Source: Candidatus Methanofilum arcanum
GTDB taxonomy: Archaea > Halobacteriota > Methanomicrobia > Methanomicrobiales > Methanospirillaceae
Direction of reading: 5' to 3'
Assembly: GCA_031285085.1 (NCBI GenBank)
Contig: JAITWW010000083.1
Location: 1 to 10,930 of the forward strand
Length of the DNA stretch: 10,930 nt
The position numbers and the translations under genes were made by a program. Of the stretch, positions 1 to 5,320 are shown piece by piece (the stretch's first letter is position 1; each line of letters begins with the position of its first letter). The notes below the pieces were generated by a model, which saw only the letters and a list, made by a program, of their open reading frames with translations, was not told the DNA's origin and did no database searches.

Positions 1-35
1 AACCTCCCACTATCGTTACGGTTTTGTATACGCAT

Positions 36-93
36 GGATTTTCACCAACTACGCTCCCTCCCTCTTGGGATTGATTTGTTTTCGTGAAAATTC
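36..93. repeat. Inverted repeat inside R (left copy)
   Basis: GGATTTTCAC at 36-45 pairs with GTGAAAATTC at 84-93, giving nine of ten complementary bases around a 38-nt interior. Within the interior TCCC and GGGA could pair as a small inner stem. The same arms are unchanged in the right copy of R (2143-2152 and 2190-2199). The structure could be a transcribed hairpin or terminator between convergent genes, or the ends of a small element. The sequence does not decide between these. Confidence 0.4.
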
Positions 94-116
94 ATCATCA
101 TCAAAAAAACAACATA

Positions 117-182
117 TCACCAGATAATAACCTCAACCTCTTCATTTTCCATGAGAGGTTCTTTTCCAGTGGGTATTTTACT
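117..182 (-). pseudogene. moeA: moeA 3'-end fragment (duplicated remnant)
   Basis: On the minus strand this reads KIPTGKEPLMENEEVEVIIW followed by TGA. That is almost the same as the C-terminus of the larger moeA fragment ending at 2223 (KVPIGKELLMENEEVEVIIW). Only about 21 codons remain, with no start, and the sequence breaks into unrelated TPR-like DNA at about 182. It is a fragment carried by repeat R, not a gene. The three residue changes relative to the other copy suggest the duplication is not brand new. Confidence 0.75.
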
Positions 183-191
183 AAGAAGCCC

Positions 192-235
192 AGGCAAGTA
201 TTCAGAAGCAAAAGATTCGTGAAAACTATCAAAAA
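192..235 (+). pseudogene. Remnant of a TPR gene 3' end
   Basis: Bases 192-213 are identical to 22 bases inside the TPR gene (1891-1912) that encode the unit start GKYSEAK. What follows resembles, with small indels, the extreme 3' end of that gene (2026-2062, GKYSEMEKIRKLIK): both contain ATTCG, then GAAAAC or GAAAACT, then ATCAA. The reading frame here differs from the gene that starts at 248 and hits a stop after about ten codons. I read it as the degraded tail of another TPR gene left by a duplication or deletion next to repeat R. Confidence 0.55.
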
Positions 236-247
236 TAAGAGTGTTTT

Positions 248-2062
248 ATGGACAATGGGTATTTAGAAACAGAAGAATTTCATAAGATGGCATTAGAAGT
301 GGCTGAAAAGGTGTTGAATTCAGAAGATCCGAGTGCAGTTGAATCCTTAAGCTTCTTTGGTCTTCATTTAAATAGCTACGGCAGGTATTTGGAAGCAGAA
401 CCACTTTTGAAGAGAGCAGTAGAGGTATGTGAAAAGGCGCTCGGACCAGAACACGTGGACACTGCTACCACCTTAAACAACCTCGCTACAAATTTACTTA
501 TGCAAGGTCGGTATTTGGAGGCGGAACCACTTTGTAAGAGGGCATTAGAAATATTTGAAAAGGTGTCTGGGCCAGACCACCCTAATACTGCTGCCTCCTT
601 AAACAATTTCGCTACAAATATAGAGAAACAAGGTCGGTATTTGGAAGCAGAAGCACTTCATAAAAGAGCACTCGCGATAAGGGAAAAGGTCTTAGGGCCA
701 GAACATGAGATGACTGCTCAATCCTTAAACAACCTCGCTGTAAACTTACGTATACAAGGCCGGTATTTGGAAGCAGAGTCACTTTATAAAAAGGCATTAG
801 AAATATGGGAAAAGATCTTAGGTCCTGACCACCCTTCCACTGCTACATCCTTAAACAACCTCTCTGAAAGTTTGAGTAGTCAAGGCAGACATTTAGAAGC
901 AGAAAAGCTTTTGAAAAGGGCCTTAGAAATAAGGGAAAAGATGTTAGGGCCAGACCACCCTGATACGGGTGAAACCTTAGGTAACCTTGCTGAAAACTTA
1001 CATAGGCAAGGCAGGGATTTGGAAGCTGAACCATTTTATAAGAAAGCATTAACAATAAGGGAAAATGTGTTCGGCCCAGACCACCCTGAGGTGGCTAGAT
1101 CCTTAAACAAGCTTGCTTTACATTTTGGTCGTCAAGACCGGAGTTCAGAAGCAGAAGCACTGTATAAGAGGGTATTAAAAATAAGGGAAAAAGAGTTTGG
1201 TCCAGATCACCCTTCCACTGTTACCGTCTTAGGCAACCTCGCTGAATGTTTGAGTAGTCAAGACAGACATTTAGAAGGAGAAGCACTTTTGAAGAGGGCA
1301 TTAGGAATAGCTGAATTGGTGTTCGGTCCAGAACATCCTCATATGGCTACAGCCTTAAGCAAGCTTGCTTTGAACCTAGAGAGACAAGGCAGATACTCAG
1401 AAGCAGAAACACTTTACAAAAAGGCACTTGTGATACAAGAAAAAGAGTTAGATCCAGACCACCCTAACACCGCTACATCCCTACACGGCCTTGGAAGTTT
1501 TTTATATGGCCAAGGCAAGTATTCAGAAGCAGAACCATTTTATAAGAAGGCCTTAGAAATAAGAGAAAAGGTGTTCGGACCAGAAAACCCTGACACTATT
1601 ACATCCTTAAATCACTTTGCTGCAGCTTTACAGTACCAAGGTAAATGTTCAGAAGCAGAACCATATTTAGAAAGGATGTTAGAGATATGCGAAAAGCTGT
1701 ATGGTCTAGAAGACCCTGACACCGCTCTCTCCTTAAACAATCTCGCAGCTAATTTATATGGTCAAAGCAATTATTCAGAAGCAGAAATTCTGCATAAGAG
1801 GGCCTTAGAGATAAGAGAAAAGGTGCTCGGGCCAAAGCACCCTGACACCTTTTTATCCTTAAATAGCCTTACTTTGTGTTTATATAGTCAAGGCAAGTAT
1901 TCAGAAGCAAAATCACTTTTGAAGAGGATATTATTGGTAGAGGTAAAGGTCTTAGGACCAGAACACCCTTACCTTACTCTATTCCTAGATAATCTTGCTT
2001 CTTGTTTGAATGCCCAAGGTAAATACTCAGAAATGGAAAAAATTCGAAAACTCATCAAGTGA
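248..2062 (+). CDS. Kinesin-light-chain-type TPR protein, 13 exact repeats
   Basis: This is a 604-residue protein built almost wholly of tetratricopeptide repeats. Residues 1-44 form a degenerate first unit. Residues 45-590 are thirteen consecutive units of exactly 42 residues, with the consensus GRYxEAExLxKRALEI / REKVLGPDHPDTxxSLNNLA. A half unit, GKYSEMEKIRKLIK, closes the protein. The 42-residue period and the GPDHPDT loop are typical of the TPR_10/TPR_12 kinesin-light-chain class, which binds other proteins. There is no signal peptide, membrane segment or catalytic domain, so it is probably a cytoplasmic scaffold with unknown partners. The ATG at 248 is the first start in this frame that gives the full repeat array; the preceding AAGAG is only a weak ribosome site. 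The gene is flanked by direct repeat R and has TPR debris just upstream, which points to duplication or mobility. Confidence 0.9.
   Translation: MDNGYLETEEFHKMALEVAEKVLNSEDPSAVESLSFFGLHLNSYGRYLEAEPLLKRAVEVCEKALGPEHVDTATTLNNLATNLLMQGRYLEAEPLCKRALEIFEKVSGPDHPNTAASLNNFATNIEKQGRYLEAEALHKRALAIREKVLGPEHEMTAQSLNNLAVNLRIQGRYLEAESLYKKALEIWEKILGPDHPSTATSLNNLSESLSSQGRHLEAEKLLKRALEIREKMLGPDHPDTGETLGNLAENLHRQGRDLEAEPFYKKALTIRENVFGPDHPEVARSLNKLALHFGRQDRSSEAEALYKRVLKIREKEFGPDHPSTVTVLGNLAECLSSQDRHLEGEALLKRALGIAELVFGPEHPHMATALSKLALNLERQGRYSEAETLYKKALVIQEKELDPDHPNTATSLHGLGSFLYGQGKYSEAEPFYKKALEIREKVFGPENPDTITSLNHFAAALQYQGKCSEAEPYLERMLEICEKLYGLEDPDTALSLNNLAANLYGQSNYSEAEILHKRALEIREKVLGPKHPDTFLSLNSLTLCLYSQGKYSEAKSLLKRILLVEVKVLGPEHPYLTLFLDNLASCLNAQGKYSEMEKIRKLIK
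380..2017 (+). repeat. 126-bp tandem repeat array inside the TPR gene
   Basis: Thirteen consecutive 126-bp units with no length change encode the 42-residue TPR units. Several blocks recur nearly unchanged at DNA level, for example CAAGGC..GTATT..GAAGCAGAA at the unit start and CCAGACCACCCT in the loop. The first four units begin GRYLEAE and units 9, 10 and 13 begin G(R/K)YSEA, which suggests stepwise expansion of the array from two unit families. Such DNA is prone to gain or loss of whole units by recombination. Confidence 0.85.
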
Positions 2063-2105
2063 GGCGAGGAGGCGATCTGGTAGGGGGTTGCATTCATTAG
2101 TAGCT

Positions 2106-2286
2106 AACTTCCCACACTATCGTTACGGTTTTGTATACGCATGGATTTTCACCAACTACGCTCCCTCCCTCTTGGGATTGATTTGTTTCGTGAAAATTCA
2201 TCATCATCAAAACAACAACATATCACCAGATAATAACCTCAACCTCTTCATTCTCCATGAGAAGTTCTTTTCCAATAGGTACTTTA
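2106..2286. repeat. Direct repeat R, right copy
   Basis: This is the second copy of the element at 1-182. It begins 43 bp after the TPR stop codon and runs through the non-coding DNA downstream of moeA into the moeA C-terminal codons (2223-2286). Here moeA continues beyond the repeat, so this copy probably holds the original junction and the left copy is the derived one. The inverted repeat arms at 2143-2152 and 2190-2199 match those in the left copy. Confidence 0.85.
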
Positions 2287-2627
2287 ATAATGCCGTCACT
2301 ATCAAAAAGTGTTTGAAAAGACCAACTCATGCCTCCAGTTGGTGTTGCTCTTCCATCTCTAATACTTACTGGAAAAAACTGTTCCCTCTCTTTTCGTGAA
2401 GGAAAGCTTACTGCCATTCGCACCGTCTGCTTGTACTGTCTCTGACATGGACTCCCTTTCAATCCCTGGATTAACTGTGTGATTCCAAGAACTAATGTTA
2501 AAAAAGCAGATGTTGGGTGTCCTGGGAGTGCAATAACTGGTGTTTCATGAATAAAACGGATCAACATCGGTCTTCCAAGACCTGTCATCATCTCAATATG
2601 ATCTGGATCAGCAAGAAATAAGCTCAT
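2223..2627 (-). pseudogene. moeA: 5'-truncated moeA (molybdopterin molybdenumtransferase), C-terminal third
   Basis: The 134-residue reading frame matches the end of MoeA, which inserts molybdenum (or tungsten) into adenylylated molybdopterin. Residues 32-41 (IALPGHPTSA) are the conserved LPGNP/HPVSA segment of the MoCF-biosynthesis domain. Residues 76-134 match the MoeA C-terminal beta-barrel domain: FPSRKEREQFFPV, then DGRATP, then DGIIKVP, and a final EEVEVIIW. Full MoeA is about 400 residues, so the N-terminal two thirds are missing. Read upstream, the frame meets a stop at 2658-2660, and no MoeA sequence continues in other frames towards 2800. Homology appears to start near GRPMLI (residues 19-24). 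The nominal ATG at 2627 is probably not a true start. A functional moeA is presumably elsewhere. The 3' end lies within repeat R. Confidence 0.75.
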
Positions 2628-2687
2628 TTGAGACGAACCGCGTCGATAATTGAGATCTCATTCATGTCTATCTAAAATAGGTAGGAG

Positions 2688-2711
2688 AGATAGAAAGATA
2701 GAAAGATCGAT
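2688..2711. repeat. Short 8-bp tandem repeat
   Basis: AGATAGAA occurs twice in tandem (2688-2703), followed by a degenerate third copy, AGATCGAT. It sits in the gap between the truncated end of moeA and the small gene at 2803, and may be slippage-generated sequence at a rearrangement junction. No function is evident. Confidence 0.4.
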
Positions 2712-2774
2712 AAGTGGTAGGTATATTGTGCTATCTGTTAGGGACATGGCTAGAGGATGAGCAGAAGGTTTATC

Positions 2775-2796
2775 TGATATATCAACTGATATATCA
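2775..2796. promoter_or_regulatory. Tandem palindrome TGATATATCA x2 ahead of small gene
   Basis: The perfect 10-bp palindrome TGATATATCA occurs at 2775-2784 and again at 2787-2796, two bases apart, ending six bases before the ATG at 2803. Either copy could serve as a TATA box. The first is centred about 23 bp before the ATG, close to the distance expected for a leaderless archaeal transcript. The symmetric, repeated form also suits a dimeric repressor site over the promoter. No other good ribosome site precedes the gene. Confidence 0.4.
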
Positions 2797-2802
2797 AGTG
2801 CT

Positions 2803-3033
2803 ATGACAAGAAAAATATATGTCCGGGAGCGCCAAAAGGTATCTGAAGGCGCGAAGCAACCAAAATACCGCATCGCTGCAATTACCTCTGATGATAATAG
2901 TGGAGCATTTCTTCGAACAGATGCTGTGCATTTTCGCAAAAAGGAGCTGGAATGTATTGCAGCTGATGTTCAGGCAGAGATAGTCTATCTTGAGTCCGAA
3001 CCTGATGAGGAACATGTCCGCAGAAAAAAATAA
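2803..3033 (+). CDS. Small conserved-looking hypothetical protein (76 aa)
   Basis: This is a short, highly charged protein that starts MTRKIYVRERQKV and ends in an acidic then basic tail (ESEPDEEHVRRKK). The pattern of RKIYVRER, then a predicted strand (YRIAAITS), then HFRKKELECIAADVQAEIVYLE reads like a compact alpha/beta fold. It resembles, from memory, small uncharacterised proteins of methanogens; no function is known to me. There is no signal peptide or membrane segment and no cysteine pair beyond a single Cys. It lies alone between the broken moeA and the Mos-like gene, on the opposite strand to both. The ATG at 2803 is the only usable start in frame before a stop at 2758. The minus-strand frames over this region have no recognisable domains. 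Confidence 0.65.
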   Translation: MTRKIYVRERQKVSEGAKQPKYRIAAITSDDNSGAFLRTDAVHFRKKELECIAADVQAEIVYLESEPDEEHVRRKK

Positions 3034-3258
3034 TGTAACTACCACTACAACGCTATCTAATACTGTACGAAACTAATATTCTATGATCTTTTTTCCAGGA
3101 TGATTGGACAAGGGTATCTGTGCTGCCAATAAGCCAAAAGGAGCTTTCAAGTGGTACCTCTCATCTTGGAAAGTCATTGGAAATATGGATTACACCCTGT
3201 TCATCAGATGACTGGTTGGCAACGATAGAATCTTTTTGTCTCTATCTTCGTCTTCCAA

Positions 3259-3280
3259 GTTTTTTTTTCTTTTGTTGTGT
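3259..3280 (+). terminator. T-rich terminator candidate for the 76-aa gene
   Basis: A run of ten T residues, then CTTTTGTTGTG, lies between the small plus-strand gene and the converging Mos-like gene. Archaeal transcription commonly stops at such T-rich tracts without a hairpin. It is about 230 bp past the stop codon at 3033, so assignment to that gene is uncertain. Confidence 0.3.
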
Positions 3281-4141
3281 TTACCTGCACCAGATAATTG
3301 TTCCAACAGGTTTTCCTTCAACTGCTGAGGTGATCCTTCCTGGTTTATGTGCATTTACAACATAGACGGCTTTGAGGTGCTGTGCATGCATCATCAGCTC
3401 TAGCATCTTTGGTTCAACACCAAGATCTTCTGCATCCATGGCAAGGAGTTCTGATGCTGATATCTCTGGGATAAGCTCTGCATCTGGATATTTTGTAGGA
3501 TTTTTTGTATAAATTCCATCTACATTTTTACCAAGAATACAATTCTGTGCCCCAACAACCTCTGCTGCAAGGAATGCTCCTGTATCTGTTCTGTGAACTG
3601 GAATCTCATGCCCTTTCCCAGAGTACTCCAACAATCCATATGGAGGTGTTCCTGGCATGACGGGAAGCACGCCAATATGTAACTTTTTTGGAAGATCTAA
3701 TAATTCATCAGAGATTATCTTTTCCCCATGCCATTTTGCTAATAGAATTGCCAGCATCGTTGCATTTTGGTCACTTGTCTTAGAAGACAGCTCAGCAAGG
3801 ACTCCTGTTGGCATCCCAAGATCAAGGCCAATATCAAGTACATGACGGGTTCGCACTCCCCCCCCAGTCACAACAAGAATCTGGTGCTTGAGTGAGAGCT
3901 CTCCAACCTCTTCCACTACTGGATGGACAATTTTGCTACCATAATCAATTACTCCGTGGCCACCAATTTTTATCACATGTAAATGTGGTGTCAAACGAAC
4001 TTGGGGGCGATTTTTGTAGATATCTACCGTTCCTCGACGAACAAGGGTCTCCCCTTGCAAACGATTTGTTTGTTCAAAGCGTTCGTACTCTGGAGCTATT
4101 GCATTGGATATTTTTGCATCCGAGGTATTCAACATAGTCAT
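3281..4141 (-). CDS. Molybdenum storage protein-like (MosA/MosB family, amino acid kinase fold)
   Basis: This 286-residue protein matches, from memory, the Azotobacter vinelandii MosA/MosB subunits (about 270-276 residues), which form an ATP-driven cage storing polyoxomolybdate or tungstate. Its sequence is closer to MosB. Visible markers are the nucleotide-binding KIGG at 58-61 followed by GVIDYG, TGGGVRTRH at 92-100, SDQNATML at 123-130, HRTDTGAF at 183-190, NVDGIYTKNP at 206-215, and a C-terminal VVNAHKPGRITSAV..VGTII. These are shared with UMP kinases, but the RTRH and RTDTGAF contexts fit Mos better than PyrH. The first ~50 residues are a family-type N-terminal extension. Only one subunit gene is present, so it may form a homomer. 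The neighbouring moeA remnant supports a molybdenum or tungsten role. Two ATGs (4141 and 4135) are possible; the first is used and neither has a clear ribosome site. Confidence 0.8.
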   Translation of the reverse strand: MTMLNTSDAKISNAIAPEYERFEQTNRLQGETLVRRGTVDIYKNRPQVRLTPHLHVIKIGGHGVIDYGSKIVHPVVEEVGELSLKHQILVVTGGGVRTRHVLDIGLDLGMPTGVLAELSSKTSDQNATMLAILLAKWHGEKIISDELLDLPKKLHIGVLPVMPGTPPYGLLEYSGKGHEIPVHRTDTGAFLAAEVVGAQNCILGKNVDGIYTKNPTKYPDAELIPEISASELLAMDAEDLGVEPKMLELMMHAQHLKAVYVVNAHKPGRITSAVEGKPVGTIIWCR

Positions 4142-4171
4142 ATATGAGTCTGTTCTCTATGTTAGAGCTTT

Positions 4172-4185
4172 GATATATTTTTTGC
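4172..4185 (-). promoter_or_regulatory. TATA box / promoter of the Mos-like gene
   Basis: On the minus strand this reads GCAAAAAATATATC, an A-rich BRE-like stretch running into a TATA box. It is centred about 36 bp upstream of the ATG at 4141. Transcription starting about 26 bp downstream would give a leader of roughly ten bases, consistent with the weak ribosome site. Confidence 0.5.
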
Positions 4186-4427
4186 ACTCTGAAATTTGGA
4201 GATACTGGGAAATACTGCCTTGAGGAGGATCACCAGAGTATTGATTCTTCTGTGATTGCTTCTATGCCTATCGACAGGGTAGGCTTTGGATAGAGTGGTC
4301 TTTGGAGTTTCATTTTGGAGGTATTGGATAGTTTCCTATTTACAACAAACTCCAACGGCGATATTAGTAGCTATTCAGCCTCTCAGTTATCTCAATATTG
4401 AAATATGTTTCTAGTTGAATAACAAGT

Positions 4428-4446
4428 ACTGTGAACTTTTCACAGT
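4428..4446. promoter_or_regulatory. Operator-like perfect inverted repeat with repeated half-site
   Basis: ACTGTGAA and TTCACAGT form a perfect 8-bp inverted repeat with a 3-nt spacer. The left 11 bases, ACTGTGAACTT, recur with one change as ACTATGAACTT at 4451-4461, 23 bp further on (two helical turns). This arrangement is typical of a transcription-factor site with cooperative half-sites. It is about 290 bp upstream of the Mos-like start and 190 bp past the ABC operon stop. A hairpin role in the operon's 3' transcript is the alternative. Confidence 0.4.
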
Positions 4447-4520
4447 TTCTACTATGAACTTCCCTTCAGTATTTTTTTGACATTTGGTGCACAATCATGC
4501 GGTATTATGGATTTATAGGA

Positions 4521-4562
4521 GAGAACAAAGAAAAATCGCAATGAAATAGAAGAAAATCAAGG
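4521..4562 (-). terminator. U-rich termination region of the ABC operon
   Basis: The plus strand is very A-rich here, so the minus-strand transcript of the ABC operon would contain GATTTTCTTC and GATTTTTCTTTG runs, starting about 70 bases after the last stop codon. U-rich tracts like these are normal archaeal terminators. There is no hairpin directly before them. Confidence 0.35.
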
Positions 4563-4633
4563 GGTATAACAGCAGAGTGTTGTGGAGAGTAATTGGAGCG
4601 AAATGAACGAGATTTGATGAAAATATCTTGAAC

Positions 4634-5320
4634 TTATTTTTTCATTTTGCAAGAGATTTCTTGCATTTTGACAATAGTGTGAGACATATATTCGACAACG
4701 TCTATGTCATGTGAGATGAAAACATAGGCAATTTTGTGCTCTTTTTGTACATATGTAAGCAGATGCAATATTTGCGCCTGAACAGACACATCTAAAGCAG
4801 AGGTTGGCTCGTCTAGTATCATCACCCGTGGTTGCATAATCATCCCTCGCGCAATTGCAGCACGCTGTGCCTGTCCTCCTGAGATCTGATCCGGGTATCT
4901 GCTTAGGATCTCCATCTGCAGCCCAACGTGATGAAATACATGAGCCAGTTCATTTTCATGTTCATCTCCTGGAACATGTACATGTTTTAACACCGCTGTC
5001 ATTGATTGGCCAATTGTTTGTGTAGGGTTAAATGATCCAACTGGATCTTGAAAGATCACCTGGACCTCTCTTCGAAACTGGCTCCACTCAGCTCGTGTGA
5101 GAGTATGGATGTCCTTTCCCCGGTACAGAACTCTTCCCCTGGATGGCTTTTCAAGACCTGCAAGTACCCGTGCACATGTACTTTTTCCACATCCTGACGG
5201 TCCTACAAGCCCTACCGTCTCTCCCATATGAACATCAACCGAGAAGGATGAAAATACCAGATCTTTATGGCCTTCCTTTCTGTACTCTTTTCCGATACAA
5301 TCGGCGTGCAGGATCAGCAT
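4634..5320 (-). CDS. Peptide/nickel-type ABC transporter ATPase (DppF/OppF/NikE family)
   Basis: This is the second of two ATPases powering the importer at the inner face of the membrane. Numbered from a TTG six bases upstream (5326), it shows Walker A GPSGCGKST at 42-50, Q-loop FQDP at 92-95, signature ISGGQAQR at 148-155, Walker B VMILDEP at 168-174, a D-loop SALD, and switch histidine SHD at 205-207. All catalytic residues are present. I chose the ATG at 5320 because the product then begins MLILHADCIGKEY, the usual family start. That start overlaps the end of the D ATPase by 7 bases, and the TTG at 5326 is the alternative. The protein is about 228 residues and ends about 24 residues after the switch histidine. 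It therefore lacks the C-terminal oligopeptide-transporter region (HPYT..L) that OppF/DppF proteins carry, as shorter NikE-like forms do. Confidence 0.88.
   Translation of the reverse strand: MLILHADCIGKEYRKEGHKDLVFSSFSVDVHMGETVGLVGPSGCGKSTCARVLAGLEKPSRGRVLYRGKDIHTLTRAEWSQFRREVQVIFQDPVGSFNPTQTIGQSMTAVLKHVHVPGDEHENELAHVFHHVGLQMEILSRYPDQISGGQAQRAAIARGMIMQPRVMILDEPTSALDVSVQAQILHLLTYVQKEHKIAYVFISHDIDVVEYMSHTIVKMQEISCKMKK

Larger units (their letters stand above)
1..182. repeat. Direct repeat R, left copy
   Basis: This block is repeated at 2106-2286, in the same orientation, on the other side of the TPR gene. By eye the copies differ at about eight or nine bases plus a 2-nt and a 1-nt indel over ~180 bp, so they are about 94% identical. 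The non-coding stretch from about 9 to 80 has no difference. The right part (117-182), read on the minus strand, encodes the last ~20 residues of MoeA. Homology stops near 182, where TPR-like sequence begins. The element may begin before the window. Confidence 0.85.
4142..4633. other. Intergenic region between ABC operon end and Mos-like gene
   Basis: No convincing coding sequence was found in this 490-bp AT-rich gap. It holds the Mos-like promoter at its left end, an operator-like inverted repeat at 4428-4446 with a related half-site at 4451-4461, and an A-rich block (4521-4562) that would be U-rich in the ABC operon transcript. A small possible stem, GCCTA with TAGGC, lies near 4266-4284. 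The length is unusual for this gene-dense window, and a small RNA here cannot be excluded. Confidence 0.5.

Noticed and set aside
84..266. A 60-codon plus-strand frame beginning MKIHHHQKNN
   Set aside because: It runs antisense through the moeA 3' fragment in repeat R and across the rearrangement junction into the TPR start. The same leader recurs in the frame at 2010-2399, as expected from the repeat, and there is no domain or ribosome site.
2010..2399. A 129-codon plus-strand frame overlapping the TPR 3' end
   Set aside because: It overlaps the TPR end out of frame and reads antisense across the moeA fragment, so it is a shadow frame.
2658..2939. Minus-strand frame opposite the 76-aa gene, considered as a possible continuation of moeA
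   Set aside because: It contains no MoeA motif and mirrors the plus-strand gene. It does not join in frame with the moeA fragment.
3120..3365. 81-codon plus-strand frame
   Set aside because: It extends into the well-supported Mos-like gene on the other strand, is rich in Phe/Cys runs from the T tract, and shows no domain.
3281..4141. Annotation as UMP kinase (pyrH)
   Set aside because: The fold is shared, but the N-terminal extension, GVRTRH, SDQNATML and RTDTGAF segments and the molybdenum context match Mos proteins better. Some doubt remains.
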